This document shows, piece by piece, positions 18,421-28,613 of a DNA stretch of 64,000 bases (position 1 is the first letter of the stretch; every line of letters starts with the position of its first letter). A program made the translations under genes and the position numbers. Source of the DNA: DATFRY01 sp035489015. Lineage in GTDB: Bacteria > Myxococcota_A > Polyangia > Haliangiales > Haliangiaceae. The DNA is taken from assembly GCA_035489015.1 (NCBI GenBank), contig DATHKR010000210.1, forward strand, positions 62,001-126,000, written 5' to 3'. The notes beneath the pieces are model-generated. The model was given only the letters and a program-made list of their open reading frames with translations, ran no database searches and had not been told where the DNA came from.

Positions 18421-20016
18421 GTGGTCGGTCGAATGCACGAGCTGGGTGAGTCGGTGCCGGGCGAGCTGGATCGACTCCACCGTCGGGTGGCGGCGCTGGA
18501 GGAGCAGGTCTCGGGCATGTTCGCGGCAAACACCGCGATCAAGCTGATCATCGATCCGGACGGCGGCGCCATCGTGGCGGCCAACCCGGCCGCGGCGTCG
18601 TTCTACGGCTATCCAATCGAGGAGCTGACCCGGCTCAGGATCACCGACCTCAACCAGCTGCCCGACGAGCTGGTCCAGCGCGAGATGACGCGCGCGCAGG
18701 GCGGACAGCGCGGCGCCTTCGAGTTCATCCACCGGCTGAAGAGCGGCGAGCTCCGCCACGTCGAGGTGTACTCGACCCCCTGCCCGGTCGAGGAGCGCAA
18801 GCTCCTCTTCTCGATCATCTTCGACATCACCGAGCGCAAGCGGCTGGCCGAGGAGCTGGCCCAGACCCAGCGCATGGACGCGCTCGGCCGCCTGGCCGGC
18901 GGCGTGGCGCACGACTTCAACAACCTGCTCACCACCGTCGAGATGCTGCGCGCGCTGATCGAGCGCAAGGTGTCGCGCGGCATGTCGGTCGAGTCGGACC
19001 TGGCCGAGCTCAAGGGCGCGGTCGCGCGCGGGGCCGCGTTCACCGCCCAGCTGCTCGCGTTCTGCCGCCGCCAGCCGGTCGCGCCGGTGCTGGTCGACCT
19101 GTCGCACGTGGTCGGCGAGCTCGAGCCGATCGTCCGCCGCATCGCGGCCGAGCGGGTGACCTTGACCATCTTCACCCCGGACAGCGCGCCGGTGGTGGCC
19201 GACCGGTCGCAGCTCGAGCAGGTCATCCTCAACCTCGCCATCAACGCCACCGACGCCATGCCGCACGGCGGCGCCCTCACCGTGACGGTCGGCGGCGAGA
19301 GCCTCGACCCGGCGGCGGCGGCGCGGCTGGGGGTGACGGCCGGCGAGATGGTCGTCCTCCGGGTCGAGGACACCGGCGTCGGCATCGAGCCGGCGCTGCA
19401 CGAGCGCATCTTCGAGCCGTTCTTCACCAGCAAGCCGTCCGGGCGCGGCACCGGGCTCGGGCTGGCCACCGTGTACGGGATCGCCCGGCAGTCGGGCGGC
19501 GCGGTGGCGGTCGACAGCTCGCCGGGCGAGGGCGCGGTGTTCCGGGTGTGGCTGCCGCGCGCGCGGGTCGAGCCGCGCCCGCTGCCGCTGGTCCGCGGCG
19601 TGCGCGCGGTGGTCGGCGGCGAGGAGACCATCCTGGTCGCCGAGGACGAGATGACCAGCCGCAACGCGATCGTTCACCTGCTCGAGGAGGTCGGCTACCG
19701 GGTGATCGCGGCGGGCGACGGCGAGAGCGCGCTGGCCAGCGCCGGCGCCCATGACGGCCCGCTCCACCTGCTCCTGTCCGACGTGGTCATGCCGATCATG
19801 GGCGGGCCCGAGCTGGCCCGGGCGATCCTGCGCGAGCGCCCGGAGGTGAGGGTGCTCTACATGTCCGGCTACGTCGATTCACCGATCGTGGACCACGGCC
19901 TGCTCGACGCCTCGCACTGCCTGCTGGCCAAGCCGTTCAGCCTCGACGAGCTCCTGCAGGCGGTCCGCCAGGTGCTGGACAGCCCGGCTCGCCGCGCGCC
20001 GGCTCGCCTCCGCTGA
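18421..20016 (+). CDS. PAS-domain hybrid histidine kinase with C-terminal receiver
   Basis: A 531-residue soluble sensor. A short coiled coil leads into a PAS domain (about residues 35-138, ending FDITERKRL), then the dimerisation box GRLAGGVAHDFNNLL with His164, then HATPase blocks (NLAINATDAMPHGG, DTGVGI, GTGLGLATVYGI). A C-terminal receiver has the acidic pocket AEDE, the phospho-acceptor in LLSDVVMP and Lys in AKPFS. There is no transmembrane segment, so it senses a cytoplasmic cue. GTG 18421 has GGAG seven bases upstream; ATG 18433 is an alternative. No output regulator is adjacent. Confidence 0.93.
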   Translation: MVGRMHELGESVPGELDRLHRRVAALEEQVSGMFAANTAIKLIIDPDGGAIVAANPAAASFYGYPIEELTRLRITDLNQLPDELVQREMTRAQGGQRGAFEFIHRLKSGELRHVEVYSTPCPVEERKLLFSIIFDITERKRLAEELAQTQRMDALGRLAGGVAHDFNNLLTTVEMLRALIERKVSRGMSVESDLAELKGAVARGAAFTAQLLAFCRRQPVAPVLVDLSHVVGELEPIVRRIAAERVTLTIFTPDSAPVVADRSQLEQVILNLAINATDAMPHGGALTVTVGGESLDPAAAARLGVTAGEMVVLRVEDTGVGIEPALHERIFEPFFTSKPSGRGTGLGLATVYGIARQSGGAVAVDSSPGEGAVFRVWLPRARVEPRPLPLVRGVRAVVGGEETILVAEDEMTSRNAIVHLLEEVGYRVIAAGDGESALASAGAHDGPLHLLLSDVVMPIMGGPELARAILRERPEVRVLYMSGYVDSPIVDHGLLDASHCLLAKPFSLDELLQAVRQVLDSPARRAPARLR

Positions 20017-20105
20017 CCGGCCCAGTCCGTCCCGCCACGGCGGGCGGATCCGGTCGTCCGGCCCCGGCCGGAGACGGGCGGTACTCTGTGTGCTAGAACC
20101 GGCTG

Positions 20106-20126
20106 TCCGGCGCCCCCGCCGGAGGG
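20106..20126 (+). promoter_or_regulatory. Hairpin overlapping the secA ribosome-binding site
   Basis: TCCGGC (20106-20111) and GCCGGA (20118-20123) form a 6-bp stem with loop GCCCCC. The 3' arm includes the first bases of the Shine-Dalgarno GGAGGG (20121-20126), seven bases before the secA ATG. If it folds in the mRNA it would limit ribosome access. Confidence 0.4.
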
Positions 20127-20132
20127 TTTCCC

Positions 20133-23315
<3,183 letters not shown>

Positions 23316-23338
23316 AGCCCTGGCGGCGCGCAGCGCGG

Positions 23339-23344
23339 TAAGCT
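23339..23344 (+). promoter_or_regulatory. TANNNT -10 box (TAAGCT) 7 nt before argJ
   Basis: TAAGCT is followed by seven bases and the GTG of argJ at 23352. No Shine-Dalgarno is visible. It would allow argJ to be transcribed independently of secA from a leaderless mRNA. Confidence 0.4.
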
Positions 23345-23351
23345 GCGCGCC

Positions 23352-24524
23352 GTGCCAGCGGTGGTTCGCGGGTTTCGCTTCGCCGGGGTCGCGGCCGGCA
23401 TCAAGTCCAGCGGTGGTCTCGACGTCGGCCTGATGGAGGCCGACCGGCCCTGCCCGGCCGCGGCGCTGTTCACGCGCAACCGGCTGCCGGCCGCGCCGGT
23501 GGTGCTGTCGCGGGCGGCGCTTTCGCGCAGCCGGGGCATGGTCCGCGCGGTGGCGGTCAACAGCGGCAACGCCAACGCGCTGACCGGCGAGCGCGGGCGA
23601 GCCGACGCGCGCAGGATGGCGGCCGCCGGGGCCGCGGCGCTCGGCGCCGATCCGGGGCAGCTCCTGGTCGCCTCGACCGGCGTCATCGGGGTGCCGCTGC
23701 CGATCGACGAGGTCGAGCGCGGCATCGCGGCGGCCGGGGCCGCGCTCCGCCCCGACGGGTTCGCCGACTTCGCCACCGCCATCCTCACCACCGACCGCGC
23801 GGCCAAGACCGCCGAGCGCGAGGTGCGCGGCGCGCGGCTGATCGGCTGCACCAAGGGCGCCGGCATGATCGCGCCCAACATGGCCACCACCCTCAGCTTC
23901 GTGGCGACCGACGCGTCCGGCCCGGCCACCGCCCCCGGCGCACTGGCTCGCCTGGTCGCCGGCGCCTGCGCCCACAGCTTCAACGCGATGACCGTCGACG
24001 GCGACACCTCGACCAACGACATGCTCCTGGTCATGGCCAGCCGGCGCGGCCCGGCGGTCGGCGCCACCGCGCTGGGCGAGGCGCTCGGCGATCTGCTCGA
24101 CGACCTGGCCCGCCAGCTGATGCGCGGCGGCGAGGGGGTGCACCACGTCGTCACCGTCGAGGTGCGCGGCGCGCGGACCGAGCGGGCGGCGCGGGCGGTG
24201 GCCGAGCGGATCGCGCGCTCACCCCTGGTCAAGACCGCCATCGCCGGCGCCGATCCGAACTGGGGCCGGATCCTGGCCGCGGCCGGCAACGCCGGCGTCG
24301 CGCTGCAGCCGACCCGGCTCGGCCTCGATCTCGACGAGGTGGCCGTGGTGCGCGGCGGCGTCGCGGTCGACCAGGCCGATCGCGATGGTCGCGCCCGCGC
24401 CGTCATGCAGCGGGCCGAGTACACGATCGCGCTCGACCTCGGCCAGGGGCGGGCTCGCGCCCACCACCTGGCCTGCGACCTGTCGCACGACTACGTGACG
24501 ATCAACGCCGACTACCGGACGTAG
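23352..24524 (+). CDS. argJ: Bifunctional ornithine acetyltransferase / N-acetylglutamate synthase ArgJ
   Basis: A 390-residue member of the self-cleaving ArgJ family, which recycles the acetyl group in arginine biosynthesis. Landmarks: NSGNANALTG, VASTGVIGVPLP, KGAGMIAPNMAT (cleavage between Ala178 and nucleophile Thr179), NAMTVDGDTSTND and the C-terminal DLSHDYVTINADYR. Whether it has both activities or only the transferase one cannot be read from sequence. It starts 36 nt after secA. Its last 13 bp overlap the convergent 167-codon gene. Confidence 0.97.
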   Translation: MPAVVRGFRFAGVAAGIKSSGGLDVGLMEADRPCPAAALFTRNRLPAAPVVLSRAALSRSRGMVRAVAVNSGNANALTGERGRADARRMAAAGAAALGADPGQLLVASTGVIGVPLPIDEVERGIAAAGAALRPDGFADFATAILTTDRAAKTAEREVRGARLIGCTKGAGMIAPNMATTLSFVATDASGPATAPGALARLVAGACAHSFNAMTVDGDTSTNDMLLVMASRRGPAVGATALGEALGDLLDDLARQLMRGGEGVHHVVTVEVRGARTERAARAVAERIARSPLVKTAIAGADPNWGRILAAAGNAGVALQPTRLGLDLDEVAVVRGGVAVDQADRDGRARAVMQRAEYTIALDLGQGRARAHHLACDLSHDYVTINADYRT

Positions 24525-25015
24525 GAGTCGCGCCCGCGGCCGCGCGCGGCGCTCGGGTCGTGGGGCGCGTCGTCGTCGGGCTCCTGCGAGCTCGCGACCC
24601 GGTGGGCCAGCCAGGTGGCCCCCTGACGGAGCGCCAGGGCCGCGATACCGCCGGCCAGGGAGCGGAGCAGGCCGGGGCGCTGATCCTGTGGCTCGACCAC
24701 CACGTAGCGGACGCCGTCGCCGTTGCCCTCGCCGGCCGGCGGCAGGGCGGGCGGTGACTTGGCGCGGCGTCCCAGGGTCAGGGCGAACCCGACCCCGATC
24801 GCACCGCCGATGAACAGATAGCGGTGGCGGTGGATCAGATCGTCGAGCACCTCGACCTGGTTGCGAGTGCGATCGAACGCCTCGCCGATCTGATCGGTGC
24901 GCTCGCGCAGCCGGTCCTCGAGCAGCGAGGCGGTCTGCTTGAGCGCCGCGCGCCGCGCCGCCGCTTCCCGCCGGAGCTGGGTCTGACTGTCCCGCCGGTG
25001 GCCGTTCGTGCCCAT
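24512..25015 (-). CDS. DUF3618-like membrane-associated protein, third gene of a YqjD/E-type trio
   Basis: A 167-residue protein. The N-terminal 60 residues form a charged coiled coil (RREAAARRAALKQTASLLEDRL, shown here only in part), followed by one short hydrophobic segment (YLFIGGAIGVGFALTLGRRA, about 68-87) and a polar tail. This pattern fits DUF3618 or YqjK-like proteins that accompany YqjD/YqjE. Function in bacteria is unclear; partners of E. coli YqjD associate with ribosomes at the membrane in stationary phase. It begins one base past the end of the holin-like gene. Its end overlaps argJ by 13 bp tail to tail. Confidence 0.7.
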   Translation of the reverse strand: MGTNGHRRDSQTQLRREAAARRAALKQTASLLEDRLRERTDQIGEAFDRTRNQVEVLDDLIHRHRYLFIGGAIGVGFALTLGRRAKSPPALPPAGEGNGDGVRYVVVEPQDQRPGLLRSLAGGIAALALRQGATWLAHRVASSQEPDDDAPHDPSAARGRGRDSYVR

Positions 25016-25016
25016 G

Positions 25017-25445
25017 TCAGATCCTTTCGTCGGCCGCGCCGGCCGCCTCGGAGTCGTCGGCGGAGTCGACCATGCGGTGAGCCGCCGAGCTGAGCACCAT
25101 CCCGGCGACGATGGCCGCCGCGATCAACACCCCGCCGGTGGCGAGCGACGCCGCGCCGTAGCTGCCCCACAGTCGGCCCAGGTACAGCACCGATCCGGAG
25201 GCGAGCGCCGCGATGCCGACCGCGGCGAACAGACGGACGAGGTAGAGCGCCACGGCAGCGCGCACCGCGTGGCGCCTCCGCTCTCGTACTTCGCCGCCCA
25301 GCCGTCGCAGCTCGACCGACGCCAGCTCCAGCCCCTGCTGGGCCAGGCGGGTCGCCAGACCGGCGAGCGACTCTTCCCCGTGCCCGTTTGTCCCCGGCTC
25401 GACCCTGGCGGGCGCGAGCCGGGATGAGGTGCGCTGGAGCTCCAT
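25017..25445 (-). CDS. YqjE / holin-X superfamily small membrane protein
   Basis: A 142-residue protein with an N-terminal amphipathic helix (LAGLATRLAQQGLELASVEL) and two transmembrane helices (about 61-85 and 92-117). This is the typical layout of YqjE or 'putative actinobacterial holin-X' proteins. It sits between a DUF883 protein and a DUF3618-like protein with gaps of 3 and 1 nt, so all three are one operon. Probably a stress- or stationary-phase envelope protein. Confidence 0.78.
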   Translation of the reverse strand: MELQRTSSRLAPARVEPGTNGHGEESLAGLATRLAQQGLELASVELRRLGGEVRERRRHAVRAAVALYLVRLFAAVGIAALASGSVLYLGRLWGSYGAASLATGGVLIAAAIVAGMVLSSAAHRMVDSADDSEAAGAADERI

Positions 25446-25448
25446 GAC

Positions 25449-25775
25449 CTAGCGGCTCAGGAACTTGCCGACCGCCCAGCCGATGCCCAGGCCGAAGAGC
25501 ATGCTCCGGTAGGGATGCGCGCAGATCGCTTCGTCGACCGCACGGGTGATGGTGCGGACGTCGTTCTCCTGCAGGTAGCGCCCGGCGCTGTGCAGCCGGT
25601 CGGACAGGAAGGCGGCCTTCCCCTTGTCCTCCAGGTAGTCGCCGGCCCGCTCGAGGCGGGTCCCGAGGGCGCCGGTGACGCCCTTCGCCTCCTCGGCGAC
25701 GGCATTGCCGAGGGTCTTGCCGGTGTCGCTGCCGCCCACGCCAGCTCCCGAGGTCGGCGGATTGTAGTTGGCCAT
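25449..25775 (-). CDS. DUF883 (YqjD/ElaB-like) protein
   Basis: A 108-residue protein preceded by AAGGAGGAG. The central region is helical and charged; the C-terminus (RAVDEAICAHPYRSMLFGLGIG, shown in part) is the classic DUF883 membrane tail with HPYRS before one hydrophobic helix. E. coli YqjD and ElaB are tail-anchored and bind ribosomes in stationary phase. It is the first gene of a three-gene operon with the next two on the minus strand. Confidence 0.85.
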   Translation of the reverse strand: MANYNPPTSGAGVGGSDTGKTLGNAVAEEAKGVTGALGTRLERAGDYLEDKGKAAFLSDRLHSAGRYLQENDVRTITRAVDEAICAHPYRSMLFGLGIGWAVGKFLSR

Positions 25776-25803
25776 GATTCTCTCCTCCTTCGTGTTGCGC
25801 GTT

Positions 25804-25822
25804 GTGCTGAGAACCTCAGCAC
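25804..25822. promoter_or_regulatory. Perfect palindrome GTGCTGAG-AAC-CTCAGCAC upstream of the YqjD-like operon
   Basis: An 8-bp perfect inverted repeat around 3 nt, 29 bp before the ATG of the DUF883 gene. It could be an operator or a 5'-UTR hairpin. The only other sequence in the 25776-25950 gap is the upstream region of the divergent alanine dehydrogenase gene. Confidence 0.5.
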
Positions 25823-25950
25823 CATGTGTGCCAGCGGTAGACCCCCCTGCTGCGCCGCAGCAGGCCCCGAACGCGTGTCAGTGCAGCACGGTGAGTCATG
25901 GGGGCCCGTGCCATTGACATGACTTGAGCCGACATCAGAACATGCGTCCG

Positions 25951-27057
25951 ATGCGCATTGGAGTCCCGACCGAGATCAAGACGAAGGAATTCCGCGTCGG
26001 CATGACGCCTGCCGGCGTCGCCGTCCTCAGCAAGCTGGGCCACCAGGTCCTGGTCGAGGCCGGCGCCGGGATCGGAAGCGGGCTCTCCGACGAGGAGTAC
26101 CAGCGTGCCGGCGCCGAGCTGGTCGGGGACCGCGCCGAGGTGTGGGGCCGGGCCGACATGGTCGTGAAGGTGAAGGAGCCGATCGCCCCGGAGTTCGCGC
26201 TGATGCGCGAGGGCCAGATCCTCTTCACCTATCTCCACCTCGCCGCCGCCCAGGAGCTGGGCGCCGAGCTCCTCCGCCGCAAGGTCGCCGGAGTCGCCTA
26301 CGAGACCATCGAGACCGAGGACGGCAAGCTGCCCCTCCTCACCCCGATGAGCGCGGTGGCCGGGCGGATGTCGGTCCAGGCCGGCGCGAGCTTCCTGGAG
26401 AAGGAGCGGGGCGGCAAGGGCATCCTGCTCGGCGGCGTGCCCGGGGTGCGCCGCGGCCGGGTCTGCATCATCGGCGGCGGGATCGTCGGCGCCAACGCGG
26501 CCCGCGTGGCGATCGGCCTCGGCGCCCAGGTCACCGTCCTCGACATCGACCTCGAGGTGCTGGCCTACCTGGACGACATCTACGAGGGGCGCATCATCAC
26601 CGCCTACTCCGATCCGATCACCCTCGAGGAGACGGTGGAGAAGTCGGACCTGGTGGTCGGCGCGGTGCTGGTCGCCGGCGCGCGCGCGCCGCGGCTGGTG
26701 ACCGAGGCGATGGTCAAGAACATGGAGGCCGGCTCGGTCATCGTCGACGTGGCGGTCGACCAGGGCGGCTGCGTCGAGACCTGCCGCCCGACCACCCACG
26801 AGGACCCGACCTACGTGGTCCATGGGGTGACGCACTATTGCGTGGCCAACATGCCGGGCGCGGTGCCGCGCACCTCGACCTTCGCGCTGACCAACGCGAC
26901 CATGCCCTACGTCCGGTCGCTGGCCCAGAAGGGGCTGGAGAAGGCGGCCCGCGACGACGCGGCGATCGCCAAGGGAATCAATACCCTGCGGGGCGGCGTG
27001 ACCCATCCGGCGGTGGCCGAGGCGCTTGGCCAGCCGTACACTCCGCTGCCGGTCTGA
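25951..27057 (+). CDS. ald: Alanine dehydrogenase
   Basis: About 368 residues. Family blocks are clear: MRIGVPTEIK at the N-terminus, MVVKVKEP, LFTYLHLA, the NAD motif GGGIVGANAA, VDVAVDQGG and THYCVANMPGAVP. The enzyme interconverts L-alanine with pyruvate and ammonia using NAD. The start is uncertain: ATG 25951 gives the usual family N-terminus, while ATG 25942 and TTG 25924 add 3 or 9 residues; none has a clear Shine-Dalgarno. Divergent from the YqjD-like operon. Confidence 0.95.
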   Translation: MRIGVPTEIKTKEFRVGMTPAGVAVLSKLGHQVLVEAGAGIGSGLSDEEYQRAGAELVGDRAEVWGRADMVVKVKEPIAPEFALMREGQILFTYLHLAAAQELGAELLRRKVAGVAYETIETEDGKLPLLTPMSAVAGRMSVQAGASFLEKERGGKGILLGGVPGVRRGRVCIIGGGIVGANAARVAIGLGAQVTVLDIDLEVLAYLDDIYEGRIITAYSDPITLEETVEKSDLVVGAVLVAGARAPRLVTEAMVKNMEAGSVIVDVAVDQGGCVETCRPTTHEDPTYVVHGVTHYCVANMPGAVPRTSTFALTNATMPYVRSLAQKGLEKAARDDAAIAKGINTLRGGVTHPAVAEALGQPYTPLPV

Positions 27058-27132
27058 CCGGGCCGGGACGACGGCGCCCTCGCCGGGAATAGGGCGGATT
27101 TCGGCCCGGTTCTCCTCCCTAGAGCGAGACGA

Positions 27133-27789
27133 ATGCTTCAGCGCCGCAAACAACGACGCGATTTCGAAGAGACGGCCCTGCCGCACCTCGGCTCCCTTTT
27201 CGGGGCCGCGTTCCGGCTGACCCGCAACGCGCGCGACGCCGAGGACCTGGTCCAGGACGTCATGCTGCGGGCCTATCGCTTCTGGGACGGCTTCGAGCCG
27301 GACTCGAACTGCAAGGCCTGGCTCTTCAAGATCCTCACCAACACCTTCATCAACCAGTACCAGAAGACCAAGCGGCATCGCGAAGTGCTGAACGCCGCGG
27401 TCTGCGAGCAGGAGGCCACCGACGGCGTCCTGGTCCATGAGGGCGCGCTAGCCCAGCGCGACCCGGAGGGGATCCTGCTCGACCAGAGCCTGTCGGAGGA
27501 CGTCGCGCGCGCGCTGGCCGCGCTGCCCGCCGACTTCCGGCTGGCGGTGGTGCTGTGCGACGTGGAGGGCTTCAGCTACAAGGAGATCGCCGACATCATG
27601 GACTGCCCGGTCGGCACCGTGATGAGCAGGCTGCACCGCGGGCGGCGCCTCCTCCGCCAGTCGCTGCGCGACTTCGCCGTCGCCCAGGGCTTCGTGCGGC
27701 CGGGCGCGCAGGTGACCGCGGCGATCGACGTGAACGTGGATGGCGGCGCCTCCATGATCCAGCTCGACGACTACAGGCGCTCGCGATGA
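27133..27789 (+). CDS. ECF-family RNA polymerase sigma factor
   Basis: A 218-residue sigma factor with the two ECF regions. Region 2 carries RNARDAEDLVQDVMLRAYRFW and region 4 has LPADFRLAVVLCDVEGFSYKEIADI followed by PVGTVMSRLHRGRR (both shown in part). There is a 25-residue C-terminal extension after region 4. Its TGA overlaps the ATG of the zinc-finger protein gene downstream (ATGA), so the pair is translationally coupled, as is usual for sigma/anti-sigma modules. The group cannot be assigned by eye. Confidence 0.95.
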   Translation: MLQRRKQRRDFEETALPHLGSLFGAAFRLTRNARDAEDLVQDVMLRAYRFWDGFEPDSNCKAWLFKILTNTFINQYQKTKRHREVLNAAVCEQEATDGVLVHEGALAQRDPEGILLDQSLSEDVARALAALPADFRLAVVLCDVEGFSYKEIADIMDCPVGTVMSRLHRGRRLLRQSLRDFAVAQGFVRPGAQVTAAIDVNVDGGASMIQLDDYRRSR

Positions 27790-28520
27790 CCACCATGACC
27801 GCGCAGTGCAACGACATCGAGACTCTCCTCCCGACCTACCTCGACGGCGAGCTATCCACTCACGATCAGCTCTCGTTCGATCACCACATCGCGGACTGCG
27901 GTGACTGTCGCGATCGCGTCCGCGGCGAGGCGGCCTACCTGGCCCGCGTGCGGGAGATCCTCGCGCCGCCGGCGCCGTCGGATGATCTGGTCGTGCGGGT
28001 GCGCCTGGCGCTCGATCAGGAGGACATCCAGTCGCGCAGCGCGCGGCGGCGGAGCCTGCGGGCTTGGGCGTTGCCCGGCGCGTCCGGCCTGGCCGCGGCG
28101 GCGGCGCTGGTCCTCCTGGTGACGTCGGACGGCGGCTCGGGCCGCGCCCCGCTGCAGTCCGACTGGAGCCCCGAGACCGGCGCCGACCCGCTGGCGGCGC
28201 GCCCGATCGGGGTCGACCGGGCCCAGCCGATCAGCCTCGCGCCGCAGCGGGTGTCGTGGCGGCCGGTCCAGGTCCGCTTCGAGGCGGTGGCCGCCGACGG
28301 TACCGTCCACCAGGTCGGGCTCGAGGTGCTGAGCTGCCGCAACGTGGACATGAGCGGGCACGCCCGCTGGACCGCCGCGGATGCGGTGCTGTGGGTGGCG
28401 CGCGGTCAGGTGAACACGGTCATCTACCAGACCGGCGGGACCTGCATGGTGTTCGCGTCCGACATGGCGCTCGAGCAGCTCGCCCCTCAGATCGTGCGCT
28501 CCGGCCTCATCGGCCAGTGA
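27786..28520 (+). CDS. Zinc-binding anti-sigma factor with one membrane segment
   Basis: A 244-residue protein. The N-terminal 50 residues form an anti-sigma zinc-finger (zf-HC2) with HIADCGDC (H-x3-C-x2-C) and an upstream Cys in AQCNDIE. A charged linker leads to one hydrophobic segment (about 100-117, LPGASGLAAAAALVLLV) and an exported C-terminal domain of about 120 residues rich in beta strands with Cys in LSCRN and GTCMV. The start ATG 27786 overlaps the sigma stop. It probably holds the cognate sigma at the membrane until an envelope signal; the two extracytoplasmic Cys could sense redox (inference). Confidence 0.88.
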   Translation: MTTMTAQCNDIETLLPTYLDGELSTHDQLSFDHHIADCGDCRDRVRGEAAYLARVREILAPPAPSDDLVVRVRLALDQEDIQSRSARRRSLRAWALPGASGLAAAAALVLLVTSDGGSGRAPLQSDWSPETGADPLAARPIGVDRAQPISLAPQRVSWRPVQVRFEAVAADGTVHQVGLEVLSCRNVDMSGHARWTAADAVLWVARGQVNTVIYQTGGTCMVFASDMALEQLAPQIVRSGLIGQ

Positions 28521-28613
28521 CGGCTCGCCGCGGACGCTGAGCGAACCGGGGGGCGCATTGCGGCCCGGGGGGAGCGCGAGCTACACTGGAGCCCGCTCGG
28601 GGGCGCCCGATTG

